NCBI GenBank assembly: GCA_029243545.1
Contig: JAQWRV010000027.1
Span: forward strand, 62,001-126,000
Reading direction: 5' to 3'
Length of the DNA stretch: 64,000 bases
DNA from: Rhodospirillaceae bacterium
GTDB taxonomy: Bacteria > Pseudomonadota > Alphaproteobacteria > Rhodospirillales > Rhodospirillaceae
The position numbers were made by a program, and so were the translations under genes. Position 1 is the stretch's first letter; each line of letters opens with the position of its first letter. The notes below the pieces were generated by a model. It worked only from the letters and a program-made list of their open reading frames with translations. It did no database searches and was not told the origin of the DNA. This document shows positions 28,793 through 38,325 of the stretch, piece by piece.

Positions 28793-30223
28793 GTGACGGC
28801 TGGACCAAAGATTTACCCTGTCATCTTGTCCGGCGGATCGGGCTCCAGATTGTGGCCATTGTCGCGGGAACAACATCCTAAACAGCTCCAAGCCCTCACG
28901 GGTGAGCACACTTTGATTCAGGACACAGCTCTACGCTTGGGAACGGAGACGACACCCGTGGTGGCAGCGCCCATCGTTGTTTGTAATGACGCACACCGTT
29001 TTATCGTCGCTGAACAGCTGCGCGCCGTCGGGGTTGAGCCCAAAGCCATTATTATTGAGCCCGAAGGACGTAACACGGCGCCGGCTGTGGCGGTCGCCGC
29101 CCATGTGGTTGCTGATGAACCGGATGCGATGCTGTTAGTGATGCCGTCTGATCATCTGGTGCGTAAGCCTGAGGCTTTTCGGGCCGCCGTAACAACGGCC
29201 ATTCCGCTTGCGCAAGACGGCAAACTCGTCACTCTCGGTGTAACACCCACTGAGCCGTCCACAGCCTATGGATACATCAAGCGCGGCGAGGTCTTAAAAG
29301 ATGGCGTGCATAGCATATCAGCCTTCGTCGAAAAACCCGACGCCGAAACAGCAAAGTCCTTTGTTGAGGCCGGAGACTACGCATGGAACGCTGGGATTTT
29401 TGTATTCCCGGTGAAGGTCTTTCTCGAAGAGTTAACCCGGTTTGAGCCGGTCATAGCGCCCCTGTGCAAGGCGGCCCTGGACAAGGGGTCCAACGATCTC
29501 TTTTTCTTTCGTCTTGATGCCGAGACATTTGCATCCGTGCCCAACCAATCTATCGACTATGGCGTCATGGAACGCACCGACAAGGCCGCTGTGGTACCAG
29601 TTGATATGGGCTGGTCCGATGTGGGGTCGTGGTCGGCCCTGCATACGGAGAGCAGGCAGGACGCTTATGGCAACACCCTTCTTGGCGAGGTGGTGGCGAT
29701 CGATACCAAAGACACATACGTGCGTACCGGCAGCCAGTCGACGGCGGTCGTCGGCCTTGATGGTATAGTTGTGGTCGTTACCGACGACGCTGTGCTGGTG
29801 GCCGACAAAGCGCATGACCAGAAAGTTAAGGATGTCGTGTTTCAGCTCAAGGCTGACGGCAAAGAGGTGGCAACGGCCCACGCCAAAACCTACCGCCCAT
29901 GGGGCTGGTTTCAGACCGTCGATGAAGGGGAGCGCTTTAAAGTCAAACGCATAGGCGTAAAGCCCGGCGCTAAACTGTCACTACAGAAACACCGGCACAG
30001 ATCAGAGCATTGGGTCGTAGTCAAAGGCGCTGCAGTGGTGACCAATGGCGAAAAAGAATTTTTGTTGGGCGAAAACGAATCCACTTTTATTCCCTCCGGT
30101 ACAATTCACCGATTACAAAACCCGGGCAAAGTTGATCTGGAAATGATTGAGGTGCAGTCCGGCGAATATGTGGGCGAAGACGACATCGTTCGTATCGAAG
30201 ATGATTATGGTCGTGAAAAATAG
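28793..30223 (+). CDS. manC: Mannose-1-phosphate guanylyltransferase / mannose-6-phosphate isomerase
   Basis: Bifunctional type-II enzyme producing GDP-mannose for exopolysaccharide or LPS. The 476-residue product has the pyrophosphorylase motif LSGGSGSRLWPLSREQHPKQ near the N-terminus, VMPSDHLV, FVEKPDAETAKSFVEAGDYA and WNAGIFVFPVKVF, VDMGWSDVGSWSALH, and a C-terminal cupin isomerase domain (about 345-470) with LSLQKHRHRSEHWVVVKGAA. GTG start preceded by AGGGA. Likely feeds the nearby surface-glycan genes. Confidence 0.95.
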   Translation: MTAGPKIYPVILSGGSGSRLWPLSREQHPKQLQALTGEHTLIQDTALRLGTETTPVVAAPIVVCNDAHRFIVAEQLRAVGVEPKAIIIEPEGRNTAPAVAVAAHVVADEPDAMLLVMPSDHLVRKPEAFRAAVTTAIPLAQDGKLVTLGVTPTEPSTAYGYIKRGEVLKDGVHSISAFVEKPDAETAKSFVEAGDYAWNAGIFVFPVKVFLEELTRFEPVIAPLCKAALDKGSNDLFFFRLDAETFASVPNQSIDYGVMERTDKAAVVPVDMGWSDVGSWSALHTESRQDAYGNTLLGEVVAIDTKDTYVRTGSQSTAVVGLDGIVVVVTDDAVLVADKAHDQKVKDVVFQLKADGKEVATAHAKTYRPWGWFQTVDEGERFKVKRIGVKPGAKLSLQKHRHRSEHWVVVKGAAVVTNGEKEFLLGENESTFIPSGTIHRLQNPGKVDLEMIEVQSGEYVGEDDIVRIEDDYGREK

Positions 30224-30292
30224 AGCCACGAGAAAGAGTGGGTGCGCTCAATGAAATTCAGTTGGACACAGTTTCTATGAAGTTTTCTTATT

Positions 30293-31270
30293 ATGATTCC
30301 GTTCATGAGTGAGGGCAGAAACCCAGCTAGTTTCGATCCGAATACTTCCACACTCAGGCCCTTTGCTGCCGGAGATGTTTTTATCGGCGCAACGTTGCTA
30401 AACAATACTGAAGACGATCATGCTGGCCGTGGGCGTATTCTTCAGTTTGACGCAGACTTAAATCTCAAAGGCGTATTGTGGACGGAAGGGACGTCTCATC
30501 TGGTCGGCGGCTTATCGTTTGGTCCTGATGATACTCTTTGGGCTTTCGATAGCTTTGCTTGGGTGGTTGTGCGTGTGAAACCGAATGGCTCACCGCTGCC
30601 GACCAAAAAGTTTGCTGACCGCCCTTTCGGCTCTGTGCAATTTCTTGAGAATGGAAACTTCGTTCTAGTCGAGTACCTCAAGGGCAGTTCTCAGCCAGAA
30701 GGATTAACCACCCGCTACCCGTACCTGCCCGACGACCCTGAAAGTGTGGGGCGTGGCGAGATTTGGGAATACGGTGCCGACGAAAACTTCGTCCGCTCTT
30801 ACATTCCAGAGGTCCATGGCGGAGTGAGTGGCAGCATGGGTGCTACCCACACCACCTTGGCATCGGACGGACACACGCTTATTTACACGTCCGAAACAGG
30901 CCCTCGTGTAATGCGGTTTGATCTTCAGGCGGGCACTCAATTGGCGGATCTCATGACTTTGCCAGATGCCGCGCCAGGTCGCCCGCCAGCCATGGTATTT
31001 GATGTGGAACACCTGACGGGCGACAAAGTCGTCTTGCCGCTCGGCACTAAAGTGACGGTGATAACCGAAGGAGGCGAAGAAGTTTCCAGTTTTCCCTTGG
31101 ATGGTTTTGGCTGGGCGTTGATCGCACCTGGTGCGAATGGTGCAACGGTATACGCTGCCAACTGGTTCACCGGTGAAGTGGCCAAAGTCTCGTTGGATAA
31201 CGGTAATATTCTCGCCCGTGTTACCATCGCGCCGAAATGCCTGTCCGGCATTGTTCAGTTTCAGGGATAG
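30293..31270 (+). CDS. Predicted beta-propeller (SMP-30/gluconolactonase-like) protein
   Basis: No specific family is recognised with certainty. The 325-residue product has repeated WD-like or NHL-like blades such as GRGRILQFDADLNLKGVLWT, VGGLSFGPDDTLWAFDSFAW, FGSVQFLENGNFVLVEYLKG and GEIWEYGADENFVRSYIPEV, which suggest a six-bladed propeller. No signal peptide is evident. The ATG at 30305 (MSEGRNPASF) is an alternative start. Located between manC and the YciI gene; function unknown, possibly a sugar lactonase or a scaffold. Confidence 0.6.
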   Translation: MIPFMSEGRNPASFDPNTSTLRPFAAGDVFIGATLLNNTEDDHAGRGRILQFDADLNLKGVLWTEGTSHLVGGLSFGPDDTLWAFDSFAWVVVRVKPNGSPLPTKKFADRPFGSVQFLENGNFVLVEYLKGSSQPEGLTTRYPYLPDDPESVGRGEIWEYGADENFVRSYIPEVHGGVSGSMGATHTTLASDGHTLIYTSETGPRVMRFDLQAGTQLADLMTLPDAAPGRPPAMVFDVEHLTGDKVVLPLGTKVTVITEGGEEVSSFPLDGFGWALIAPGANGATVYAANWFTGEVAKVSLDNGNILARVTIAPKCLSGIVQFQG

Positions 31271-31303
31271 TTGTTCCACTAATTGCCTATAAGGACTTTG
31301 AGT

Positions 31304-31588
31304 ATGCTCGTCGCCATCATGTGTCTCGATAAACCTAATCATCTTGACTTGCGCATGGCCACACGGCCCGCTCATCTTGAGTGGCTCAAGGCCAACATGC
31401 CCACCGGCGAATATGTGGGCCCGCTGTTGGGTGATGATGGCGAAGGATTCCAGGGCAGCCTATACATTCTAGAGTTTGAATCCGTAGCGGCGGCGCGTGG
31501 CTGGATCAAAGACGAGCCCTATTACAAGGCCGATTTATTTGAGTCCGTCATTATGCGGCCAAGCCGCAATATCTTACCGATGGGCTGA
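31304..31588 (+). CDS. YciI-family protein
   Basis: Small ferredoxin-fold protein of the YciI/YCII family (94 residues). It shows LVAIMCLDKPNHLDLRMATR, PAHLEWLKANMPTGEYVGPL with the conserved His, and GSLYILEFESVAAARGWIKD followed by EPYYKADLFESVIMRP. In alphaproteobacteria a YciI gene is commonly found after gpsA, as here apart from two inserted genes. Possible hydrolase or dehydrochlorinase-like activity; substrate unknown. The ATG of MLVAIMC is preferred over an upstream codon. Confidence 0.88.
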   Translation: MLVAIMCLDKPNHLDLRMATRPAHLEWLKANMPTGEYVGPLLGDDGEGFQGSLYILEFESVAAARGWIKDEPYYKADLFESVIMRPSRNILPMG

Positions 31589-31611
31589 CGCCTCCAAACA
31601 CTGAAGTAACG

Positions 31612-31977
31612 ATGTATCCTGATCCCGATGAACTGGCTGGACGCGTGCTTTGCCGCGTAGATGACCTAGCATCCATCCGTGCCAAAGACGTGGTCATTGT
31701 CAACGGAGAGGAGCAATATTCGATCATGGTGGTGGAGTGGAAAGGCGATGTGCACGCTTTTATAAATTCCTGCCCCCACGCCCGGGTCCCACTCAATATG
31801 GTCGGCGATACATTCTTTGATCGCACTGGAAATTATTTGCTGTGCACGATGCATGGCGCGCATTTCCGCCCCACGGACGGCTACTGTACCCGAGGCCCCT
31901 GCCGGGGTAAAAGCCTCAAGCCATTCCCTATCAAAGTAGAGGCGGGTGAGGTGATCGCCGTTCCTGAAGAGCGTTAA
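31612..31977 (+). CDS. Rieske [2Fe-2S] domain protein
   Basis: Soluble single-domain Rieske ferredoxin of 121 residues. The cluster ligands are visible as CPHARVPLN and, after a 16- to 17-residue spacer, CTMHGAHFRPTDGYC, giving the C-x-H...C-x2-H pattern. No membrane helix or partner oxygenase gene adjoins. It could be an electron carrier for an oxygenase elsewhere or a stand-alone redox protein; it follows the YciI gene by 23 bases and precedes acs. Confidence 0.9.
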   Translation: MYPDPDELAGRVLCRVDDLASIRAKDVVIVNGEEQYSIMVVEWKGDVHAFINSCPHARVPLNMVGDTFFDRTGNYLLCTMHGAHFRPTDGYCTRGPCRGKSLKPFPIKVEAGEVIAVPEER

Positions 31978-32083
31978 GCCACTTCACCAAAAGGGTGACT
32001 CAGGTCAATGGCTTCGGGCATCATCCGTGATAATGAAACGTACATAAACCGGGTCATTTGGTCCGGACAGAGGAGGCGCTCCC

Positions 32084-34024
32084 ATGACCGACCACACCGT
32101 CATTGATGTTCCAGAGGCTTGGACCAAAACCGCGCTAGTGACGGACGCTCAGTATCATGAGATGTACAAGAAATCTGTCGATGACCCTGAAGAGTTCTGG
32201 CGTGAGCATGGCCAAATTGTCGATTGGATGACGCCTTACTCCAAAGTGAGGTCCGTGCGATATGGCGCAGATGACGTTTCCATCAAGTGGTTTGAGGATG
32301 GCACGCTGAATGCCTGTTACAACTGCCTTGATCGCCATCTCGATAAGTTAGGTCCGGACACGGCCATAATTTGGGAAGGAGACGACCCGACCCAGCACGA
32401 GAACGTCACCTATGCAGACTTGTACGAACAGGTGTGCCGTTTTTCCAATGTGCTGAAGACGCTTGGCGTCAACAAGGGTGACAGGGTTTGTATTTATATG
32501 CCGATGATCGTCGAAGCGGCTGTGGCCATGCTCGCCTGCGCGCGCATAGGTGCGGTGCATTCGGTGGTGTTTGGTGGATTTGCACCCCAGTCTTTAGCGG
32601 ACCGTATTAATGACTGTGACGCCGAACTGGTCGTGACCGCAGATGAAGGCATGCGCGGCGGCAAGGCCATTCCTCTTAAAGCTAATGTCGACAAAGCCTT
32701 GCAGCAGTGTCCTGGCGTCCGGCATGTTGTTGTGGTCGAGCGCACTAAAGTGGGCGTGCCGATGCTGTCACCGCGTGATGTTTGGTATCACGTCATGACG
32801 GAGGCCGCAGGTACGTGGTGTGAGCCGGAAGAAATGAGCGCCGAAGATCCGCTGTTCATTCTTTACACGTCAGGATCTACTGGAAAACCGAAAGGTGTCT
32901 TGCACACCACGGGCGGCTACATGGTTTACGCTGCCATGACCCACAAATACGTGTTCGATTACGATGCCCGGCAGGTTTATTGGTGTACCGCCGATGTAGG
33001 CTGGGTGACAGGGCATACCTACATAATCTATGGGCCCCTGGCCAATGGCGCGATCACACTGATGTTCGAAGGTGTACCCAATTATCCCAACTCCAGCCGC
33101 GTCTGGGACGTTGTTGATAAACATGGTGTAAACACGTTCTACACAGCGCCCACTGCGTTGCGTGCGCTGATGCGTGAAGGTGACGAGCCAGTCAAGAAGA
33201 CCTCCCGCGCCACGTTGCGTTTGCTGGGAACGGTGGGCGAACCGATCAATCCAGAAGCCTGGCTGTGGTACCACCGCGTTGTCGGTGACGGCCGTTGCCC
33301 CATTGTCGATACCTGGTGGCAAACGGAAACGGGCGGCATTCTAATTGCGCCGTTACCAGGTGCGACAAAATTGAAACCCGGTTCGGCCACGCGGCCATTT
33401 TTCGGAGTTCAGCCGTGCTTGGTTGATGCGGAAGGCCAAGAACTTGAAGGCGTTGCCGAAGGGTACCTTTGTTTGAAGAGCTCCTGGCCCGGTCAAATGC
33501 GTACTCTCTACGGAGATCACAAGCGTTTCATTGATACCTATTTCATTCAGTATCCGGGCAAGTACTTTAGTGGTGATGGCTGCCGGCGTGATGAAGACGG
33601 CTACTACTGGATCACCGGTCGCGTCGATGACGTGCTCAACGTCTCTGGGCACCGCATGGGAACGGCGGAAGTGGAAAGCTCACTGGTCGCGCACACGGCC
33701 GTCGCGGAAGCCGCCGTCGTTGGCTTTCCGCATGACATTAAGGGCCAAGGGATCTACGCCTATGTAACGCTGATGGACGGGACGGAGCCTAGCCAGACGC
33801 TGCACGATGAGCTGGTCGCCTGGGTCCGCAACGACATCGGTGCCATCGCCAAGCCTGACCATCTGCAATGGGCTCCGGGCTTACCCAAAACCCGGTCCGG
33901 AAAAATCATGCGCCGCATTCTCCGTAAGATCGCCGAAGATGATGTTGGTTCGCTTGGTGACATCTCAACATTGGCTGACCCGAGTGTGGTCGAAGATTTG
34001 GTCAAAAACCGGGCGGGGGCATGA
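32084..34024 (+). CDS. acs: Acetate-CoA ligase (acetyl-CoA synthetase)
   Basis: Activates acetate to acetyl-CoA through an acetyl-adenylate. The 646-residue product has the AMP-binding motif [73 protein letters not shown] and the C-terminal [16 protein letters not shown] with the Lys that is acetylated for control in other bacteria. A GGAGG Shine-Dalgarno precedes the ATG. Its TGA overlaps the ATG of a decayed acetyltransferase gene. Confidence 0.97.
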   Translation: MTDHTVIDVPEAWTKTALVTDAQYHEMYKKSVDDPEEFWREHGQIVDWMTPYSKVRSVRYGADDVSIKWFEDGTLNACYNCLDRHLDKLGPDTAIIWEGDDPTQHENVTYADLYEQVCRFSNVLKTLGVNKGDRVCIYMPMIVEAAVAMLACARIGAVHSVVFGGFAPQSLADRINDCDAELVVTADEGMRGGKAIPLKANVDKALQQCPGVRHVVVVERTKVGVPMLSPRDVWYHVMTEAAGTWCEPEEMSAEDPLFILYTSGSTGKPKGVLHTTGGYMVYAAMTHKYVFDYDARQVYWCTADVGWVTGHTYIIYGPLANGAITLMFEGVPNYPNSSRVWDVVDKHGVNTFYTAPTALRALMREGDEPVKKTSRATLRLLGTVGEPINPEAWLWYHRVVGDGRCPIVDTWWQTETGGILIAPLPGATKLKPGSATRPFFGVQPCLVDAEGQELEGVAEGYLCLKSSWPGQMRTLYGDHKRFIDTYFIQYPGKYFSGDGCRRDEDGYYWITGRVDDVLNVSGHRMGTAEVESSLVAHTAVAEAAVVGFPHDIKGQGIYAYVTLMDGTEPSQTLHDELVAWVRNDIGAIAKPDHLQWAPGLPKTRSGKIMRRILRKIAEDDVGSLGDISTLADPSVVEDLVKNRAGA

Positions 34025-34383
34025 CACTACCCCTGCACAAACTTCGTAACGAATTCTGGTCAGACATCTCCGCTATTCATATGGTTCATTCTGCAGCGTT
34101 TAAAACCACAGCTGAAGCGCACCTCGTAGACGGCTTGTGTGATCACAGCGCGCTCGCCCCTTCCCTTGTGGCGGAACAGAAAGGCTCCATTTTAGGGCAC
34201 GCCGTGGTCAGCCCCGTATAGATCAATGAGTCATTAGAGGCGAGGGGGTTCGGGCTACGCCCCATCGGCGTTCTGCTGGAATATCAAGGAGAGGGTATTG
34301 GCGCGGCCCTTGTTCTAGATGCTTTAACAGCGCCCGCCGCGATTGGTATGTCGCCACGACTTGCAATTTTTGCTTTTTGCTAA
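34021..34383 (+). pseudogene. Decayed GNAT acetyltransferase gene coupled to acs
   Basis: The frame opens with an ATGA overlap at the acs stop and runs 66 codons (ending GSILGHAVVSPV) to a TAG at 34219-34221. The same frame then continues open for 53 codons and still reads as a GNAT domain, including the acetyl-CoA loop VLLEYQGEGIGAALVLDAL, until TAA at 34381-34383. The C-terminal part expected in this YhbS-like group is missing. One nonsense codon plus a truncated tail points to a pseudogene. It abuts the convergent GSCFA gene with a few bases shared. Confidence 0.75.
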
Positions 34384-35435
34384 TTCAACGTTTGACCAGC
34401 AGCATACCGAAATGGCTGCGATGTATCGTCAGGAATGCCATCTGCCTTTAGGCCTGCTGCGAACTTTGCCACCGCCGCCGGCTCGAAGAAAGCGGACACG
34501 AATTCTTTTATAATGTTAATGACATACCATCTTGATACATGCCGGGTGTTGTCGTCTTCCATGCTAAACGCCATGAATGACAGGCTACAACCAAGCCACT
34601 TAACGATCTCAAAAGACGGATAATAGTAAACGTGTTCAGCGCCGTCATTTATGGCCTGATCGAGGGCGACACGCAAAGTAGATTTCGAAACGCAATCAGA
34701 TGTTATGCATGACTGCGGCCGGTATGTTGCCTTCAGCGGGACAGGCGATAGCGTAAACACAATAGGGGCAATATGATTAACGGTTCTAATCAACTTTATC
34801 ATTTCACGAATATTGGACACGTTTTCTTCAACGGTCGAAAGACGGAACCTATGACGTTGATCATCGAAAATACTTTCAGGGACGCCGCGCCAGAAGACCT
34901 GTCCGGTTTGAGTGTCTTCCCAAACCTCTGCTAAACCGAGTGTAAAGGCGAAAGCGCCGGCATCCGATAGGTGTTGGGCATAGACTCGTTGTTCGTCGTC
35001 CGGCTTCCACTCGACGATTTGGCCAGAATCTGTTCGGTCATACCTGTAGCCGCGATCTGTCTCTTTACCGGTTACACACCAAGACACGAAGTCCGCAAGC
35101 GCAAATGTGTTGTTCAGACCAGATGGAATCCAAAAGTTTGCTGACGACAAACCATAGCGGCTTAAGAAGAACCGGAGTTCTCTCGCAAAGCAGGATCCTA
35201 AAGTAATAATCGTATCATTCTCTGTTAAAAACGGGGATGGAGGAATATGCCCAGGCAAAACAAATTCCCGAATGAGTCTGGACATGTCGGTCCAATCCGC
35301 GATGTTGTCCGGGTATGTGGTTACATTATCTGCATGCCAACTACGTTCTCCCCAACTTGCAGGTCCAGACCCTTTAACTGAGGGGGCAAGGCTGCCGGCC
35401 ATATGAGGGTTTTGATTCTTTTTTTCTTGTTTCAT
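34380..35435 (-). CDS. GSCFA-domain protein (SGNH-hydrolase-like), copy 1
   Basis: The 351-residue product carries the name-giving GSCFA motif at residues 80-84 (DTIITLGSCFARELRFFLSR), then GLAEVWEDTQTGQVFWRGVP, IVFTLSPVPLKATYRPQSC and EHVYYYPSFEIVKWLG. GSCFA proteins fall in the SGNH/GDSL hydrolase superfamily, and the motif Ser is the candidate nucleophile. No signal peptide. It is not in an obvious glycan operon, unlike the second GSCFA gene at 51709. Substrate unknown; an esterase or acyltransferase on a surface glycan is plausible. Confidence 0.85.
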   Translation of the reverse strand: MKQEKKNQNPHMAGSLAPSVKGSGPASWGERSWHADNVTTYPDNIADWTDMSRLIREFVLPGHIPPSPFLTENDTIITLGSCFARELRFFLSRYGLSSANFWIPSGLNNTFALADFVSWCVTGKETDRGYRYDRTDSGQIVEWKPDDEQRVYAQHLSDAGAFAFTLGLAEVWEDTQTGQVFWRGVPESIFDDQRHRFRLSTVEENVSNIREMIKLIRTVNHIAPIVFTLSPVPLKATYRPQSCITSDCVSKSTLRVALDQAINDGAEHVYYYPSFEIVKWLGCSLSFMAFSMEDDNTRHVSRWYVINIIKEFVSAFFEPAAVAKFAAGLKADGIPDDTSQPFRYAAGQTLN

Positions 35436-35707
35436 TTACAGTCTTTCAAAAACGCGGCTCGCGCATACTAAATGTGGGCTGGAAAAATTCAGCCTTCAAA
35501 CGTAGTGGCGTTAAGGCTGAGACTACAACCTTTCAGACGCTATGCGTAGTTAAGGGCATGGTTTAAGTATTCCTGCTAACCTTTGATCTGGCGGCAACCT
35601 GGGATAGAAAAGTGCACGCTATCGTGACGTCATCCTTCAGAGTCATAGGCTTGGAGCAAGGTTTATAAAAAACCGTTTAAGATCCGAGCTAGCTTATGAG
35701 CTGTATC
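35436..35707. other. Intergenic region of 272 bases
   Basis: Gap between the GSCFA gene and the SDHAF4 gene, both on the minus strand. It contains an A-rich stretch with a weak GGTTT/AACC hairpin near 35661-35680, but no convincing terminator, RNA gene or reading frame. Confidence 0.3.
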
Positions 35708-35887
35708 TCAAAAATCTGAGCAGCGGCCCTTTTGCTCCCAGTCACCAAACCTTGTCGGCTCCGGTCCTTTCGGGCCGCCGGTTTCAGCATCCTTTTCCAA
35801 TGTCACTGTTTCATCGGTTTTGCTCTTGTCAGAGGGCTCCGATTCGAATGCCGGCTGTTTCTTCGTGTCAGGTTTTGGCGGTGCCAT
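35708..35887 (-). CDS. SDHAF4-like succinate dehydrogenase assembly factor (DUF1674)
   Basis: Small protein of 59 residues ending in the diagnostic GGPKGPEPTRFGDWEQKGRC then SDF. The family (SDHAF4/Sdh8 in mitochondria) binds free flavinylated SdhA and protects it before complex II assembly. Start set at MAPPKPDTKKQPAF, four bases after the stop of the FAD flavoprotein gene, so the two are probably co-transcribed. In other alphaproteobacteria the gene is often near rsmB, which is 4 kb away here. Confidence 0.9.
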   Translation of the reverse strand: MAPPKPDTKKQPAFESEPSDKSKTDETVTLEKDAETGGPKGPEPTRFGDWEQKGRCSDF

Positions 35888-35891
35888 ATCA

Positions 35892-37337
35892 CTATTCCGC
35901 TGCGGCTCTGGCTGCATCTCCAATGGGCAAGAGCCGCTGTCCTAACAGGCGTCCGAACGTCAGTGCCGGCGTGACCAACATGCCGCCGCAGAAAGAGCTG
36001 CCCATCATGGCCCCCTGCCCGAGGGACTCGCCGGCCCCATAGAGACCGGTGATGGTTGATTCATCATCGCGAATAACTTCCAGACTTTCGTTAACCTTAA
36101 GCCCGACGGTACTTGAGACCGACATGGCTTGAGAGCGAATGGTATAAAACGGCGCTTCGGAAATTCCGCGCGGCATATTCTGACGGCCGAAGGAATCCGA
36201 TCCCCTGGATTGTGCGGCGTTGTAGTCCGCGACCGTCTGCACCACGACATCCACCGGCAATCCGGCTTTGTCTGCAAGGTCTTCAACGGTGTCTGCCACA
36301 TAGAACATGGGCTCGCCGTTTTCGGCGGCGGTTTTAATATCGTCTGCACCGAAATCAGCAAACAGGGGGGGCGCCTCTTGTAACGTGACTGAATCAAACA
36401 TGATCCAGTGACGCAAGTCAGGTTGTTCCTGAATGGTGTGTTCGCGCACATCCACGCTAGGTTCATCTTCGCGAATGAATCGCTTGCCATGGGCATTGAC
36501 GTAAATTTCCCAAGGCATGCGCCGTTCAGGCCAGTGGATCTGTCGACAGCGCACCTTACTGGGCACGTCATAGCTCTGCATCACCACGCCAAAACTGGTG
36601 AGATAGTTTTCGTGGCCTTGCGCGGTGCCGCCAGCGGACAGCCCCAAGTTCAAGCCGTCACCAACACAATAGGGGTAAGAGTGGTCGCCATAGGCCGGGT
36701 GGCCGCTGAGCTCCTTATACATGGCGCCATTGGCCACATAACCGCCGGCGGCAATCAGCACGGCGCTGGTGCTATAAGTTTCCTCAGCGCCACCGCCGGT
36801 TCTGGCGGCTAAACCGGTGACGGCGCCGTCCTCGTCCAGCACCAGTTTTGTCACGCGGGTGTTGAGTTTCAATGTGACGCGGCCACTGCCTATGGCCTTT
36901 TCAAATACTGGCTTTAGTACGGCAAGTATCGACTTGCCCAAGTTTTCTCCCCAGACGTAGCGCTTGAGGCTATAGGGCTCGTGAGCTTGGCCTTTGACTG
37001 GATGGTCGGGCAGCGGCTGGAAGCCGATGGTCTCCAGCCAATCCAGAGTTTCAGCCGCATTGTTGACGGCCAGGCCGGCTACCGTTCTATCCGCAGTGTT
37101 CTTAGAAATGCGCATGATGTCTTCAATGTGCAGCTCGGGAGAATCTTCAATTCCCTGCTCTTTCTGTAAGCGTGTACCAGCAGCGCTCATTTGTCCCGAA
37201 CTCAAATGCAGCGTGCCGCCAATTTCCGGCGCGACATCGAGAACAAGAATTTTATCGCTGCGCTCAGCGGCAAAAATAGCGGCAGGCAGTCCTGCCGTGC
37301 CGGCGCCTATAATGATGGCATCCCAGTGTTCATTCAT
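35892..37337 (-). CDS. FAD-dependent oxidoreductase (fumarate reductase/succinate dehydrogenase flavoprotein-like)
   Basis: The 481-residue product has the N-terminal dinucleotide motif AIIIGAGTAGLPAAIFAAER, LVLDVAPEIGGTLHLSSGQM, a second FAD element AVLIAAGGYVANGAMY and the C-terminal GLYGAGESLGQGAMMGSSFCGGMLVTPALTFGR (split here in reading). The fold is that of soluble fumarate reductases, 3-ketosteroid dehydrogenases and tricarballylate dehydrogenases. No HPG-type covalent FAD motif was seen. Co-directional with the SDHAF4 gene and divergent from two hydrolases. Substrate unknown. Confidence 0.82.
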   Translation of the reverse strand: MNEHWDAIIIGAGTAGLPAAIFAAERSDKILVLDVAPEIGGTLHLSSGQMSAAGTRLQKEQGIEDSPELHIEDIMRISKNTADRTVAGLAVNNAAETLDWLETIGFQPLPDHPVKGQAHEPYSLKRYVWGENLGKSILAVLKPVFEKAIGSGRVTLKLNTRVTKLVLDEDGAVTGLAARTGGGAEETYSTSAVLIAAGGYVANGAMYKELSGHPAYGDHSYPYCVGDGLNLGLSAGGTAQGHENYLTSFGVVMQSYDVPSKVRCRQIHWPERRMPWEIYVNAHGKRFIREDEPSVDVREHTIQEQPDLRHWIMFDSVTLQEAPPLFADFGADDIKTAAENGEPMFYVADTVEDLADKAGLPVDVVVQTVADYNAAQSRGSDSFGRQNMPRGISEAPFYTIRSQAMSVSSTVGLKVNESLEVIRDDESTITGLYGAGESLGQGAMMGSSFCGGMLVTPALTFGRLLGQRLLPIGDAARAAAE

Positions 37338-37497
37338 TATGTGTCCCTCAAACTGTGTGTTGTGACGATCATACCGCCTTTGGCGCTGGCGTCATCGTCT
37401 GGATTGGCCCAGGTCTCTGACCGGATAATGGCAGGGGGCGCTGGCGGGGGCTTTCTTTAGTCTTGACGTTGCGAGCGCTGCAGACGACGGTCCCGGT

Positions 37498-38325
37498 ATG
37501 ACAACATCCAGTAGTCCTTCGGTCCCGGTCAGGCGCGCCTACGTAGAGGGCCGTTTTGGCCAAATCCATCTGCGGATGGCAAGACCGGACCAAGAGAGTG
37601 CACGCACGCCGCTGGTATGTTTTCATATGAGCCCCAACTCCGGGCGCATCTATGAGACTTTCCTGGGCCACATGGGCACAGACCGCCTGGCTGTGGCACC
37701 TGACACCCCTGGTTTCGGCGACTCCGATCCGCCATCAAAGCAGCCGTCGATCTCAGATTATGCCGCAGCTATGACCGACGTGCTAGATGCCCTGGGTCTC
37801 GCTACGGTTGATGTCATGGGCTATCACACGGGTTCAGAAACTTGTGTGGAGTTGGCCTTGCAGCAGCCCGACCGGGTCCGCAAATTGATCCTGACGTCAG
37901 CTCCAATTTTCAGTGACGAAGAGCTTCAGGACTTTCGCGATCACTATGCCAAGCCAGAACTCTCTGAGGACGGCAGCCACGTGGCCAAAGCATGGAAAGG
38001 CCATCTTTTCTGGGCTGGGCCCGGCTACACTATGGATTATGTTGGCGTACAGTTTGCTGACGCCTTGCGCCGGCCTGACATTTCCTGGTGGGGCCACAAC
38101 GCGGCGTTTGATTTTCCTATGGGCGAAAAGTTGAAGCAGGTGACCCAACCGGTCTTGTTACTCAACCCCAATGACGATCTGGTAGAACATTCGCGCCGCG
38201 CCGATGACATCATGCAAAACGGCCGTATTCACGAACTTCCTGATTGGGGTCATGGCTATCTCGACATTTACACCGAAGATGCGGGCGGCCTCATTCGAGG
38301 TTACCTCGACGGAGAGCCCTCATGA
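37498..38325 (+). CDS. Alpha/beta hydrolase-fold protein with His in the nucleophile elbow, copy 1
   Basis: The 275-residue product has the alpha/beta hydrolase layout: LVCFHMSPNSGRIYETF (oxyanion region), APDTPGFGDSDPP, the elbow VDVMGYHTGSETCVELAL, LLLNPNDDLVEHSRRADD (acid) and ELPDWGHGYLDIYTED (catalytic His). The nucleophile position of G-x-S-x-G is His110, so a classical Ser hydrolase mechanism is not expected. Divergent from the FAD oxidoreductase; its TGA overlaps the start of a paralogous second copy (ATGA). Could be a lyase, a dehalogenase-like or a non-hydrolytic family member. Confidence 0.8.
   Translation: MTTSSSPSVPVRRAYVEGRFGQIHLRMARPDQESARTPLVCFHMSPNSGRIYETFLGHMGTDRLAVAPDTPGFGDSDPPSKQPSISDYAAAMTDVLDALGLATVDVMGYHTGSETCVELALQQPDRVRKLILTSAPIFSDEELQDFRDHYAKPELSEDGSHVAKAWKGHLFWAGPGYTMDYVGVQFADALRRPDISWWGHNAAFDFPMGEKLKQVTQPVLLLNPNDDLVEHSRRADDIMQNGRIHELPDWGHGYLDIYTEDAGGLIRGYLDGEPS

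Noticed and set aside
31984-31998. Terminator between the Rieske gene and acs (TCACC/GGTGA hairpin)
   Set aside because: Only five base pairs and no T-tract follow, so termination is not supported.
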